From NCBI GenBank assembly GCA_022788205.1, contig JALEVQ010000013.1, forward strand, positions 18,490 to 82,489: a stretch of 64,000 nucleotides of DNA. The letters run 5' to 3'. A program made the translations under genes and the position numbers. The notes under the pieces were generated by a model. The model was not told where the DNA came from, searched no databases, and worked only from the letters and a program-made list of their open reading frames with translations. How positions within the stretch are numbered: the first letter of the stretch is position 1; every line of letters begins with the position of its first letter. Origin of the DNA: Robinsoniella sp. Lineage in GTDB: Bacteria; Bacillota; Clostridia; Lachnospirales; Lachnospiraceae. Below, in pieces: positions 16,623 through 26,201 of this stretch.

Positions 16623-18278
16623 GTGGATGCAAATAAAATCGATGCCAAGCTTTGCGCGAGGATGTTTTTGGCAGGAGCGAAAAATCTGGAGGCAAAGAAA
16701 GAGTGGATCAATGAGTTGAACGTATTTCCAGTTCCAGACGGCGATACGGGAACGAATATGACCATGACCATCATGTCTGCCGCCAAAGAAGTGTCCGAGT
16801 TGGAAGAGATCACAATGGAGAGACTGGCAAAAGCGATATCGACAGGATCTCTGCGCGGGGCGAGAGGAAACTCCGGTGTTATTTTATCGCAGCTTTTTCG
16901 CGGTTTCACGAAAGTAATGGCGGAGAATGAATGGCTTGACACACAGATTTTGGCGGAGGCGTTGACAAAGGCTGTCGAGACCGCGTATAAAGCTGTCATG
17001 AAACCGAAGGAAGGAACAATTCTGACTGTCGCAAAGGGTGCCGCCGAGAAAGCACAGGAGCTTGCAGAGAATATCAAGGATATGTCCATTTTTATCAGTG
17101 AAGTGCTGACGGAAGCGGAGTATGTTTTGAGCCAGACCCCGGAGATGTTGCCAGTTCTAAAAGAAGCAGGGGTGGTGGACTCTGGCGGACAGGGACTGTT
17201 GGAAGTCTTAAAAGGTGCCTACGATGCTTTTTTAGGCAAAGAGACGGCATATCGCATTGAGCTGGGAAAACCGAAGGCAAAAGTAAAACAGACAGCTGCT
17301 CCAAAGGAAGAAGTCGATATCAAATTTGGATATTGTACAGAATTTATCGTGAACTTGGAGAAGGAATACAACGACGAGACAGAGATGGAGTTTAAAGGCT
17401 TTTTGAATTCGATCGGAGACTCGATTGTACTGGTGTCGGACGATGAGATCGTCAAAGTCCATGTACATACAAATGATCCGGGTCTTGCCTTGCAAAGAGC
17501 ATTGACGTATGGTTCGTTAAGCCGCATTAAAATTGACAATATGCGTGAGGAACATCATGAAAAACTGATCAAAGATGCCGAACGCCTGGCAAAAGAGCAG
17601 GAAAAACAGATGCCGAGAAAAGAGGTGGGCTTTATCTGCGTCTCCGTCGGTGAAGGAATGGCAGAGATCTTTAAGAGTCTCGGTGCGGATTATCTGATCG
17701 AAGGTGGTCAGACGATGAATCCGAGTACGCAGGATGTCTTGGAGGCGATTGATCATGTCAATGCAGAGCATATTTTTGTGTTCCCAAACAACAAAAATAT
17801 TATTCTTGCGGCAAATCAGGCAAAGCTTTTGACGAAAGACAAGGATATTTTTGTGATTCCGACAAAGACGGTTCCACAGGGTATCACAGCGCTGATTTCT
17901 TATGTGGCTGAGAAAACTCCACAGGAGAATGAGAAAGCGATGCTTGAAGAGATCACTCATGTCAAGACTGGTCAGATCACATATGCAGTGAGAGATACCA
18001 AGATTGACGAGAAAGAGATCCATAAGGATGACATCATGGGTCTGGGAGATCATTCACTGCTTGCGGTCGGACAGAATCTCAAAGAAGTCGCTCTTGAGAC
18101 AGTAAAAGGTATGGTAGATGAGGATTCTGAGATGATCACGATCTATTACGGCGATCAGACTGATGAGAGTGACGCAGAGGAGCTGGCAGAGGAATTGGAA
18201 GAACAGTATCCGGAATGCGACGTGGAAGTACAAAATGGCGGACAGCCGATTTATTACTATGTGATTTCAGTGGAGTAG
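16623..18278 (+). CDS. DAK2 domain fatty-acid-kinase-type protein (FakA/YloV-like)
   Basis: FakA-type proteins bind ATP through a DhaL-like domain and phosphorylate fatty acids held by a FakB (DegV) partner. The N-terminal DAK2 domain shows ELNVFPVPDGDTGTNMTMT (Asp residues for Mg-ATP) and LRGARGNSGVILSQLFRGF. The C-terminal half (about 190-551) contains VHVHTNDPG and VFPNNKNIILAANQA, typical of YloV. The start is GTG 16623, 8 bases after AAGGAGG (16608-16614); TTG at 16602 is rejected because it would contain that ribosome site. With it the protein is 551 residues. No fakB is nearby. Confidence 0.9.
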   Translation: MDANKIDAKLCARMFLAGAKNLEAKKEWINELNVFPVPDGDTGTNMTMTIMSAAKEVSELEEITMERLAKAISTGSLRGARGNSGVILSQLFRGFTKVMAENEWLDTQILAEALTKAVETAYKAVMKPKEGTILTVAKGAAEKAQELAENIKDMSIFISEVLTEAEYVLSQTPEMLPVLKEAGVVDSGGQGLLEVLKGAYDAFLGKETAYRIELGKPKAKVKQTAAPKEEVDIKFGYCTEFIVNLEKEYNDETEMEFKGFLNSIGDSIVLVSDDEIVKVHVHTNDPGLALQRALTYGSLSRIKIDNMREEHHEKLIKDAERLAKEQEKQMPRKEVGFICVSVGEGMAEIFKSLGADYLIEGGQTMNPSTQDVLEAIDHVNAEHIFVFPNNKNIILAANQAKLLTKDKDIFVIPTKTVPQGITALISYVAEKTPQENEKAMLEEITHVKTGQITYAVRDTKIDEKEIHKDDIMGLGDHSLLAVGQNLKEVALETVKGMVDEDSEMITIYYGDQTDESDAEELAEELEEQYPECDVEVQNGGQPIYYYVISVE

Positions 18279-18291
18279 TCAGGAGGGCAAC

Positions 18292-20352
18292 ATGATAGAC
18301 GAGACGGCTCCTATTGAGACATTAAAAGGAATCGGACCGAAGACAAAAGAATTTTTTTTGAGAGCAAATATCCACACGTTGGGAGATTTGCTTCGATATT
18401 ATCCGAGGCGGTATGAGCGCATGGAGCCGCCATCGGAGACAGCCTCTCTGCGGGAAGGGCAGACGGCAGCAGTGTATGCATGTCTGTCTGGACCGCTTGC
18501 CATGCGGCGAGGGAAAAATTTTCAGATTACAGCAGGAGTTTTGAGGGACGACAGCGGGAAAATACAAGTTATCTGGTACAATATGCCGTTTCTGGCTAAC
18601 ACAGTCAAAAGCGGAAGAAAATATATTTTTCGTGGAAAGGTAACGAGAAAGGGACAGCAGTTGCTCTTGATGCAGCCTGCTGTTTTTGATATCGAAAAAT
18701 ATGAGGAACTACAAAAAGAAATGCAGCCTGTCTATCCTCTTGTGCAGGGATTGACAGAAACGATGGTGAAAAAGGCAGAAAAACAAGCACTCGGGCAGAT
18801 AGACGGAACAATGGAAGTGCTGCCTTTGGATATGAGGAAAACGTATCAACTTTCAGACATCGGATATGCGCTTGCTCAGATCCATTTTCCGGCAGGAGAA
18901 CATGAGATGCAAGTTGCCAGAAGGAGACTGGTTTTTGAAGAGTTTCTTATTTTTATATTATCTGTGCGCCGTCTGAAGCAAAAGAAGGAGAAGACGAAAG
19001 CGGGGTATCAGCTTAGGAAAGTCCAGGAAGTGCAGAAGTTTTCCCAAAATCTGGGATATGAACTGACGAACGCCCAGAAAACAGTGTGGGCAGAGATTGA
19101 GAGCGACATGCAAAAGGAGACTGCGATGGCGCGGTTGGTGCAGGGAGATGTCGGTTCCGGAAAAACCGTGATTGCGGTGATGGCACTTTTGATGACGGCG
19201 GAGAATGGATGCCAGGGTGCATTGATGGTCCCGACGGAGGTGCTCGCGCGACAGCATTATGAGACGATCTGCGGGCTCTTTGAGAAAAACGGATATCGCC
19301 ATCGCGTGACGCTTTTGACAGGTTCGATGACGGCGAAAGAAAAAAGAGCAGCATATGAGGAGATTGAATCAGGGCAGACAGCGGTGATTGTGGGAACGCA
19401 TGCTTTAATTCAGGAAAATGTAACCTACAAAAAACTTGCACTGACAATTACCGATGAACAGCATCGTTTTGGAGTAAAACAGAGAGAAGAGCTGATCGGA
19501 AAGGGAAAATGTCCCCATACGCTTGTCATGAGCGCTACACCGATTCCGAGAACCCTTGCGGTGATTCTGTATGGAGATCTCGATATCTCTGTGATGAATG
19601 AAATGCCTTTAAACAGACTTCCGATTAAGAACTGTGTTGTGGATACGAGCTACCGTCCAAAAGCTTATCATTTCATACAGAGAGAAGTTGAGAAGGGACA
19701 TCAGGCATATGTGATCTGCCCCATGGTGGAAGAAAGTGAGGCGATGGAGGCGGAAAATGTCATCGACTACACGGAGCAATTGAAGGAAGCACTGCCGTGT
19801 GATATTTCAGTGGCGTATCTTCACGGGAAGATGAAGGCAAAGGAAAAAAACGAGATCATGGAGCGTTTTGTGGCGGGAGAAATTCAGGTGTTAGTCTCAA
19901 CAACCGTCATTGAAGTCGGAGTCAATGTCCCTAATGCCACGGTGATGATGATCGAAAACGCAGAGCGATTCGGTCTGGCACAGCTTCATCAGCTTCGCGG
20001 GAGAGTCGGGCGTGGAAAAGATCAGAGCTACTGTATTATGATACGCGCTTCGGAGGGAAAAGTGGTGAAGGAGCGACTGGAGATCTTAAATCATTCCAAT
20101 GACGGTTTCTATATTGCGGCGCAGGATTTAAAGCTGAGAGGACCGGGAGATCTGTTTGGAATCAGACAGAGCGGTATGATGGAATTTAAGATCGGTGATG
20201 TGTTTCAGGATGCGAAAGTACTTCAGGATGCAAATGAAGCGGCAGAACAGCTGATCACACAGGACCCGGATCTGACGATGGAAGAGCATCAGAGATTGAG
20301 GCGGAAGATAGAACAGTATTTTTTAGAGGATTCCGAAAGCGTGAATCTTTAA
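18292..20352 (+). CDS. recG: ATP-dependent DNA helicase RecG
   Basis: RecG remodels stalled replication forks and branched DNA. The 686-residue protein has the N-terminal wedge/OB domain (LRDDSGKIQVIWYNMPFLAN near 85), Walker A QGDVGSGKTVIAVMAL near 285, the DEQH box TDEQHRFGVKQRE near 395, SATPIPRTLA, and the C-terminal helicase motifs VSTTVIEVGVNVPNAT and QLRGRVGRG. It begins 13 bp after the fakA-like gene and ends before a strong terminator. Confidence 0.97.
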   Translation: MIDETAPIETLKGIGPKTKEFFLRANIHTLGDLLRYYPRRYERMEPPSETASLREGQTAAVYACLSGPLAMRRGKNFQITAGVLRDDSGKIQVIWYNMPFLANTVKSGRKYIFRGKVTRKGQQLLLMQPAVFDIEKYEELQKEMQPVYPLVQGLTETMVKKAEKQALGQIDGTMEVLPLDMRKTYQLSDIGYALAQIHFPAGEHEMQVARRRLVFEEFLIFILSVRRLKQKKEKTKAGYQLRKVQEVQKFSQNLGYELTNAQKTVWAEIESDMQKETAMARLVQGDVGSGKTVIAVMALLMTAENGCQGALMVPTEVLARQHYETICGLFEKNGYRHRVTLLTGSMTAKEKRAAYEEIESGQTAVIVGTHALIQENVTYKKLALTITDEQHRFGVKQREELIGKGKCPHTLVMSATPIPRTLAVILYGDLDISVMNEMPLNRLPIKNCVVDTSYRPKAYHFIQREVEKGHQAYVICPMVEESEAMEAENVIDYTEQLKEALPCDISVAYLHGKMKAKEKNEIMERFVAGEIQVLVSTTVIEVGVNVPNATVMMIENAERFGLAQLHQLRGRVGRGKDQSYCIMIRASEGKVVKERLEILNHSNDGFYIAAQDLKLRGPGDLFGIRQSGMMEFKIGDVFQDAKVLQDANEAAEQLITQDPDLTMEEHQRLRRKIEQYFLEDSESVNL

Positions 20353-20416
20353 AAATGGTTGTAATTTGGCGAAATTTGTTATATGATTCATAAGGACACT
20401 TAATTATGGAAAACAG

Positions 20417-20472
20417 AAAAACGGAGTGTTTTTTCCGCTCACTGTCTTAAGAGAAAAAAATACTCCGTTTTT
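20417..20472 (+). terminator. Terminator after recG
   Basis: AAAAACGGAGTGTTTTTT (20417-20434) pairs with AAAAAATACTCCGTTTTT (20455-20472) over 18 bp with one G-T pair, around a 20-base loop. Both strands have T runs, so it could also stop the convergent SASP transcript. The rest of 20353-20580 has no gene. Confidence 0.8.
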
Positions 20473-20580
20473 GGTCATAGAAATGAAAAAGATATCTGTG
20501 ATGTTTATCACTTCGGGTTTTTCAGATTTCTAAGGCTGATGTGAAAAACAAAAATGAAAAATCAGTGAAAGCTGTCTCGG

Positions 20581-20835
20581 TTAGAATTTGGAACTTCCCA
20601 TACTGCCAGAGCCAGTGCTCATGCTGCCTGTGTTTCCAGTCATCTGTCTTTCCTGTGCTTCGATCATTTTTTTCACCATATATCCGCCTACAGAACCGTT
20701 CTGTCTGGAAGTCAGGTTTCCGTTGTATCCATCTGTCAGCGGGACACCAAGCTCATTTGCTACTTCGAATTTAAAACGGTTTAATGCACTTTTTGCCTCT
20801 GGCACAGATGCTTTGTTGGATGAATTATTTGACAT
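20581..20835 (-). CDS. Alpha/beta-type small acid-soluble spore protein
   Basis: SASPs coat and protect DNA in dormant spores. The start at 20835 follows GGAGGCA and gives an 84-residue protein, MSNNSSNKASVPEAKSALNR. FKFEVANELGVPL matches the GPR protease cleavage region, and NGNLTSRQNGSVGGYMVKKM is the second conserved block. The C-terminus is a Gly/Ser/Met-rich tail (NTGSMSTGSGSMGSS). A CATAATA box about 25 bases before the ribosome site resembles a SigG -10, but I see no good -35. This gene supports a spore-forming host. Confidence 0.95.
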   Translation of the reverse strand: MSNNSSNKASVPEAKSALNRFKFEVANELGVPLTDGYNGNLTSRQNGSVGGYMVKKMIEAQERQMTGNTGSMSTGSGSMGSSKF

Positions 20836-20971
20836 ATAAATGCCTCCTTTGTTTCTTTCCTTTTTATTTTGCAATTTTTTGTTGCAATGGTATTATGTGA
20901 AGAAAAACAAAAAATAAACTAGAAATTTTTTCAAGAGATGACATTTTTTGAGAAAATCTAGAAAAATATCT

Positions 20972-21000
20972 TTTAAATATGAGGTATAGTATGATATAAT
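20972..21000 (+). promoter_or_regulatory. Promoter of the methylglyoxal synthase homologue
   Basis: TTTAAA (20972-20977), a 17-bp spacer and TATAAT (20995-21000), with TG at 20992-20993 making an extended -10. Confidence 0.6.
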
Positions 21001-21032
21001 TGGAGCAACTATAAAGTAGGAGATAAATGAGA

Positions 21033-21422
21033 ATGAATATAGGATTAATTGCGCACAACAGCAAGAGAACTTTGATAGAAGATTTTTGTATCGCATACAA
21101 GCGGATTCTCGCAAAACATGAGCTGTATGCGACAGGGACAACAGGCAGGAGAGTGGAAGATGTGACGAACCTGAAGGTTCACAAGTTTCTTCCTGGAAGC
21201 ATCGGGGGCGACAAACAGTTTATGGAGATGATTGAGAGAAACGGACTTGATATGGTACTGTTTTTCTACAATCCGGCTATGATTAATCCAAAAGAGCCGG
21301 ACATCTATGAGATTTCCAAGTGCTGTGATCAGTACAATATTCCGATCGCGACAAATATCGCAACGGCGGAGTCTCTGATTTTGGGATTAGACAGAGGAGA
21401 TTTGGACTGGAGACTGCTTTGA
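21033..21422 (+). CDS. mgsA: Methylglyoxal synthase homologue with altered active-site residues
   Basis: Methylglyoxal synthase turns dihydroxyacetone phosphate into methylglyoxal and phosphate. This 129-residue protein is colinear with the family: GLIAHNSK, HELYATGTTGRRV, GGDKQFMEMI, FFYNPAMINPKEPDI, IPIATNIATAESL. Compared with E. coli MgsA the first catalytic Asp (GGD) and the Asp of EPD are kept. The AHD motif is AHN, FFxDP is FFYNP, and the His of PHDPD is Lys (PKEPD). It may be a slow or re-tuned synthase, or a relative with another substrate. ATG 21033 lies 10 bases after AGGAG; ATG 21027 is the alternative. Confidence 0.85.
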   Translation: MNIGLIAHNSKRTLIEDFCIAYKRILAKHELYATGTTGRRVEDVTNLKVHKFLPGSIGGDKQFMEMIERNGLDMVLFFYNPAMINPKEPDIYEISKCCDQYNIPIATNIATAESLILGLDRGDLDWRLL

Positions 21423-21511
21423 TCTTTTTGAGTTGATCTGTTTTACCAAAGAGTGGCGGTTTGAAAAAATCGTAAAAAGTCCACAATATACAATTTGGAG
21501 GATGCAGATGT

Positions 21512-23182
21512 ATGTCGATCAATGACATTGAAAATTTATTCCTTTTTGCGGGCGGTCTGGGCATGTTCCTGTTTGGAATGCACAGTATGTCAGATGGTAT
21601 CCAGAAAACCACGGGAAGTAAGATGCAGGAGCTTCTTGGTGTTCTGACGCACAATCGCCTGATTGCTGTGCTGGCGGGAGCCTTGATCACAGCGATTATC
21701 CAGAGTAGTGGAGCTACCACGGTTATGGTGGTAGGTTTTGTAAATGCAGGGATTATGTCGCTGGAACAGGCCGTGGGTGTCATCATGGGTGCCAATATCG
21801 GTACTTGTATCACGTCTTGGATCGTATCGATGGGGCAGCTCGGAGATAGTTTTAAAGCACTTTCCCCGTCCCTGTATGCACCGCTTCTGGTTGGAATCGG
21901 CGCATTTTTGATCATGTTTGCGAAAAAACAGAAGAAGAGAAATATCGGGGATATTCTGATCGGTCTTGGGCTTTTGTTCATCGGTCTTGATTTTATGAAA
22001 AATTCAGCGGCTGACTACATGGAACTTCCAATCTTCACACAGGCATTTGCACTGTTTGGAAATAACCCGATTCTGGGTATTTTGATCGGAGCGATTGTGA
22101 CAGGAATCATGCAGAGTTCCTCGGCAGCTGTTGGTATTTTACAGACACTGGCTGCGACGGGCGGTGTGGTGACGACAAGTTCTGCCATCTACATCAGCCT
22201 TGGATCAAACATCGGATCTTGTTTTACGGCACTTTTATCGAGTGTGGGCGCACCGAGAAATGCAAAGCGTACAGCTGTGATTCATTTGTCGTTCAATGTG
22301 ATCGGAGCAGTCATCTTTGGTGTTGCCACTTCGTTGTTCTTTAAATTCAATCCGGCGTTTGGCTCGGCAGGGATCGACAGTGTGGGAATCTCCGTATTCC
22401 ACACGGTGTTCAACCTTGTATGTACGATTTTGCTCTTCCCGTTTGCTAGCTATCTAGTGAAATTATCGGGCATCATTGTGAAGGGCAAAGACGAGGAAGA
22501 GGTCGATGAGAGTGACGAGCGCGTGACGCTGCGCCATCTTGACGATCGTATTCTGGAGAGCCCTTCCTTCGCGGTTGAGAATGCGATTCTCGAAGTGGTC
22601 CATATGGGGAAGATTGTACAGAGTAATCTGAAATGTGCATATGAGGCGATCCTGGATTACAGTCAGGACAAGATACAGAAAGTCTATGAGACAGAGAAGA
22701 CGATCAACAGCATGGAAAAGATGATCACAGAATATCTCGTAAAGATCAGCAATCTGTCTCTGAACGAAGAGCAGCATACCGTGATCAATAACCTGTTTTA
22801 CTCGGTCAGCGATATCGAGCGTGTGGGTGATCACACGGAGAATCTGGTGGAGCTTGTCGATGTGAAAGATGGACAGCCGATCGTATTCTCAGAGATGGCT
22901 CAGGAAGAGCTGAAAGAGATTATGAAACTGGTATTTCAGGCGTATTCCTGCGCGATCGAGGCGAGAGAAAAACATAGCATTGATGCGGCAAACAGCGTAT
23001 CAAAATATGAGGATCAGGTCGACAATATGGAGGAAGAACTGAGAGAGACTCATATCGAGCGCCTCTCAAAGCAGCTTTGCTCCCCGACAAACGGGGTGGT
23101 ATTCCTCGATATTATCAGCAATCTGGAAAGAATTTCGGATCATGCCTACAACCTTGCAGGTTATGTGATGTCAGAAGAATAG
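21512..23182 (+). CDS. Na/Pi cotransporter family protein with C-terminal PhoU-like domain
   Basis: Members move phosphate across the membrane with sodium. The 556-residue protein has two inverted membrane repeats, each with a QSS motif: AIIQSSGATTVMVVGFVNAG near residue 65 and IMQSSSAAVGILQTLAATGG near 205. A cytoplasmic PhoU-like helical domain occupies about residues 340-556 (NLFYSVSDIERVGDHTENL and ISNLERISDHAYNLAGYVM). GGAGG at 21497-21501 precedes the start. It converges on the DUF1846 gene across a shared terminator. Confidence 0.9.
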   Translation: MSINDIENLFLFAGGLGMFLFGMHSMSDGIQKTTGSKMQELLGVLTHNRLIAVLAGALITAIIQSSGATTVMVVGFVNAGIMSLEQAVGVIMGANIGTCITSWIVSMGQLGDSFKALSPSLYAPLLVGIGAFLIMFAKKQKKRNIGDILIGLGLLFIGLDFMKNSAADYMELPIFTQAFALFGNNPILGILIGAIVTGIMQSSSAAVGILQTLAATGGVVTTSSAIYISLGSNIGSCFTALLSSVGAPRNAKRTAVIHLSFNVIGAVIFGVATSLFFKFNPAFGSAGIDSVGISVFHTVFNLVCTILLFPFASYLVKLSGIIVKGKDEEEVDESDERVTLRHLDDRILESPSFAVENAILEVVHMGKIVQSNLKCAYEAILDYSQDKIQKVYETEKTINSMEKMITEYLVKISNLSLNEEQHTVINNLFYSVSDIERVGDHTENLVELVDVKDGQPIVFSEMAQEELKEIMKLVFQAYSCAIEAREKHSIDAANSVSKYEDQVDNMEEELRETHIERLSKQLCSPTNGVVFLDIISNLERISDHAYNLAGYVMSEE

Positions 23183-23207
23183 AAAAAATAAGAAAATAGA
23201 TAAAAAG

Positions 23208-23270
23208 ATCGGCTGTCTCCTCTGCGGCACCCCTAAAAAGGGAATGCGGCAGAGGAGACAGCCGATTTTT
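23208..23270. terminator. Bidirectional terminator between the Na/Pi transporter and DUF1846 genes
   Basis: ATCGGCTGTCTCCTCTGC (23208-23225) and GCAGAGGAGACAGCCGAT (23249-23266) form a perfect 18-bp stem, with T residues after it on the + strand and an A-rich run before it for the minus strand. Confidence 0.92.
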
Positions 23271-23300
23271 ATACAGAAAATGTACGGCGGAACGCCAAAC

Positions 23301-24764
23301 TTACGGGAGTGTGACCTCCATAGTAGCCTGAAGCCCTAATTTCTTTAAAGTCTCGACATCAACTTTGGCGAGCTGAGAAGAGCAGTGTACCTGGAGACCT
23401 CTCAACATAGGAAGCATGTCCAGAGCCTTGCGGGCATTTTCGTCCGTTGCGGCGCTGATGGAGAGGGCGATCAGAACCTCATCAATGTGGAGACGAGGGT
23501 TTTTACTGCCGAGGTAGAGGGTCTTCAAATCCTGGATTGGCTTGATTGCTTCAGGGGAGATCAGATGGATCTCATGGTTAATGTGGGCAAGCGCCTTTAA
23601 GGAATTTAAGATCATCGCGGCACAAGGACCAAGCAGATCAGAGGTTTTGCCATAGTGGATGGTACCATCGTCCATCTCGATCGCTGCGGCGGGAGCACCC
23701 TGTTCTGACGCCATGTCCAGAGCTGCCTTTACGACTCTGCGGTATTCTTTAGAGATCTTGGCCTGACTCATCACCATCTCAATCTTAAAAATTTCCTGTT
23801 CACTTGCGCGGTCATCGGCAAATTTGTTTAAGGATTCATAGTAGCGGCGGATGATTTCTTGTTTGGAAGCTTCCTGGCATACTGCGTCATCGACAATACA
23901 GTTTCCTGCCATGTTGACACCCATATCTGTCGGCGATTTGTATGGACTTTCCCCGTAAATGCGCTCGAAGATGGCACTCAGGACGGGGAAAATTTCTACA
24001 TCGCGGTTGTAATTGACCGTAGTGATGCCATATGTCTCCAGATGGAATGGATCGATCATATTGACGTCGTTTAAGTCGGCAGTCGCAGCTTCGTATGCGA
24101 GGTTCACCGGATGTTTTAGAGGAAGATTCCAGATCGGGAATGTCTCGAATTTGGCGTATCCGGCACGCACACCGCGCATATGCTCATGATAGAGCTGGGA
24201 GAGACAGGTAGCCATCTTTCCGCTGCCAGGTCCTGGAGCTGTGATAACGACAAGCGGACGAGAAGTCTCAATGTAATCGTTCTTGCCATACCCCTCTTCA
24301 CTGACGATTTTTGCAATATTGTGAGGATATCCTGGAATCAGATAATGGAGATAAACTTTGAGTCCACGTTTTTCCAGTTTGCCCTTAAAGACATCAGCAC
24401 TGTTCTGTCCGGAATACTGAGTAATCACGACACTTCCCACATAGAGTCCCTTTTCACGGTAAATGTCGATCAGGCGAGTCACTTCCACATCGTAAGTGAT
24501 CCCGAGATCACCGCGAACTTTGTGCTTTTCGATGTCGGCTGCACTGATGGCAATGACAATTTCTGCATGGTCAGCAAGCTGCATAAGCATTTGGAGTTTG
24601 CTGGAAGGCTCAAAACCGGGAAGAACACGGGAGGCATGGTAATCGTCGAACAATTTCCCGCCGAATTCCAAGTAAAGTTTATTGTCAAAGTGACTGATGC
24701 GTTCCTTGATGTGGGCAGATTGCATGTCTAGATATTTTTTATTGTCAAAACCTATTTTATTCAT
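23301..24764 (-). CDS. DUF1846 family protein
   Basis: The 487-residue soluble protein belongs to the DUF1846 family, whose function is not established. It starts MNKIGFDNKKYLDMQSAHIK; AAGGAG lies 6 bases before the ATG at 24764, and the longer TTG start at 24779 is rejected because it would include that site. Notable segments are VVITAPGPGSGKMATCLSQL (about 180-200), a P-loop-like GPGSGK, and EMDDGTIHYGKTSDLLGP. It is a single-gene unit facing the Na/Pi transporter. Confidence 0.88.
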   Translation of the reverse strand: MNKIGFDNKKYLDMQSAHIKERISHFDNKLYLEFGGKLFDDYHASRVLPGFEPSSKLQMLMQLADHAEIVIAISAADIEKHKVRGDLGITYDVEVTRLIDIYREKGLYVGSVVITQYSGQNSADVFKGKLEKRGLKVYLHYLIPGYPHNIAKIVSEEGYGKNDYIETSRPLVVITAPGPGSGKMATCLSQLYHEHMRGVRAGYAKFETFPIWNLPLKHPVNLAYEAATADLNDVNMIDPFHLETYGITTVNYNRDVEIFPVLSAIFERIYGESPYKSPTDMGVNMAGNCIVDDAVCQEASKQEIIRRYYESLNKFADDRASEQEIFKIEMVMSQAKISKEYRRVVKAALDMASEQGAPAAAIEMDDGTIHYGKTSDLLGPCAAMILNSLKALAHINHEIHLISPEAIKPIQDLKTLYLGSKNPRLHIDEVLIALSISAATDENARKALDMLPMLRGLQVHCSSQLAKVDVETLKKLGLQATMEVTLP

Positions 24765-24952
24765 CATTTTCTCCTTCAATTTTTATTTTCCTGGCAGATA
24801 AAAAATGCCATATTTAAAAATATTATACGACATTTGAAATATAATTTCTACCCTTAAATATTTTTCTATGCACCATTCAATATGCTGAGTGAAGGGTACA
24901 AGTTGATTTCGAAAAAGAAACAGATAAAAAAATGAAATTGTATACAAAAAGA

Positions 24953-24982
24953 TTGACATCTCAGAAAGGAAAACACTATAAT
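24953..24982 (+). promoter_or_regulatory. Promoter of rsmD-coaD
   Basis: TTGACA (24953-24958) and TATAAT (24977-24982) are separated by 18 bp. The 346-bp gap 24765-25110 holds this promoter and an AT-rich upstream region shared with the divergent DUF1846 gene; I see no gene there. Confidence 0.72.
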
Positions 24983-25110
24983 AACAGAGAAATCAACATG
25001 ACTGTCTGTGATGGAAATGTTTGAGTTCAGAGATTGTAACAGGCAGTTTGCGATGGGAAAGTAATATGGCGGAAGGTTCAATTCGCCAAAAGAAAGAAAA
25101 GGAAAATGGT

Positions 25111-25683
25111 ATGAGAGTGATAGCAGGAAAAGCAAGACGTCTTCCGCTGAAGACGATCGCAGGTATGGAGACAAGACCAACCACTGATCGGATTAAAGAG
25201 ACACTGTTCAATATGCTGCAGCAGGATCTGGAAGGATGTCGTTTCCTGGATCTTTTTAGCGGAAGCGGCGGGATTGGAATTGAGGCTTTGAGCAGAGGTG
25301 CAAGAGAAGCCGTGTTCGTGGAAAATAACCGAAAGGCAGTTGCATGTATCACGGATAATCTGAAATTTACAAAGCTGGAAAAAGAAGCGCGTGTGATATG
25401 CAGCGATGTCCTGACAGCGCTCAGAAAGCTGGAGTCAGAGCAGCCTTTTGATTTCATTTTCATGGATCCTCCGTATCAGAGACAGCTGGAAGAACAGGTT
25501 CTGGAATATTTGAAGGATTCTTCTCTCGTCTCAGAGATGACACAGGTGATTGTGGAGGCTTCTTTGGAGACATCATTTGACTATGTGGAAGAATTGGGAT
25601 TTGAGATTTTAAAGAAAAAGAAATATAAGACAAACGAGCATGTATTTCTGAGAAAAAAAGAGAAGGAAAGAGATACTCAGTGA
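25111..25683 (+). CDS. rsmD: 16S rRNA (guanine(966)-N(2))-methyltransferase RsmD
   Basis: RsmD methylates G966 of 16S rRNA with S-adenosylmethionine. The start at 25111 gives [18 protein letters not shown], the normal N-terminus; a frame open to 25021 adds 30 unlike residues. Motifs are [16 protein letters not shown], the SAM-binding loop [20 protein letters not shown] and the catalytic DPPY (FIFMDPPYQ, near 115). The 190-residue length is normal. coaD follows 10 bp later, a gene order common in bacteria. Confidence 0.94.
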   Translation: MRVIAGKARRLPLKTIAGMETRPTTDRIKETLFNMLQQDLEGCRFLDLFSGSGGIGIEALSRGAREAVFVENNRKAVACITDNLKFTKLEKEARVICSDVLTALRKLESEQPFDFIFMDPPYQRQLEEQVLEYLKDSSLVSEMTQVIVEASLETSFDYVEELGFEILKKKKYKTNEHVFLRKKEKERDTQ

Positions 25684-25693
25684 GGAGGAACCT

Positions 25694-26188
25694 ATGAGAA
25701 GAGCAGTCTATCCGGGAAGTTTCGATCCGGTTACGTTGGGGCATCTTGATATCATTCGCCGGTCATCAGATCTAGTTGATGAACTGATTGTGGGAGTTTT
25801 AAATAACAGTGCAAAAACACCGTTGTTTTCTGTGGAAGAACGTGTTAAACTATTGATGGACGTTACAAAAGATATCAGTAATGTGCGCATCCAGGCTTTT
25901 TCGGGACTGTCCGTCAATTTTGCAAAAGAAATGGGAGCAGAATTTATCGTCAGAGGACTTCGGGCGATCACGGATTTCGAATATGAACTTCAGATGGCAC
26001 AGACGAATCGGATTATGAATCCGGAGATCGATACCGTCTTTTTGACAACGAGTCTGGAATATGCATATTTGAGTTCCACGACGGTAAAAGAGGTGGCATC
26101 GTACGGCGGAGATATTTCGAAATTTGTGCCTGCTACGGTAGTAGATCAGGTTTTTCATAAAATGGCGGAAAAAAAGAATAAAAAATAA
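25694..26188 (+). CDS. coaD: Phosphopantetheine adenylyltransferase CoaD
   Basis: CoaD adds AMP to 4'-phosphopantetheine, the fourth step of coenzyme A synthesis. The 164-residue protein starts [20 protein letters not shown], with the nucleotidyltransferase GSFDPxTxGH motif. [20 protein letters not shown] and [16 protein letters not shown] are the other family blocks. GAGGAGG precedes the ATG. Confidence 0.97.
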   Translation: MRRAVYPGSFDPVTLGHLDIIRRSSDLVDELIVGVLNNSAKTPLFSVEERVKLLMDVTKDISNVRIQAFSGLSVNFAKEMGAEFIVRGLRAITDFEYELQMAQTNRIMNPEIDTVFLTTSLEYAYLSSTTVKEVASYGGDISKFVPATVVDQVFHKMAEKKNKK

Positions 26189-26201
26189 GGAGAGAAATAA
26201 A

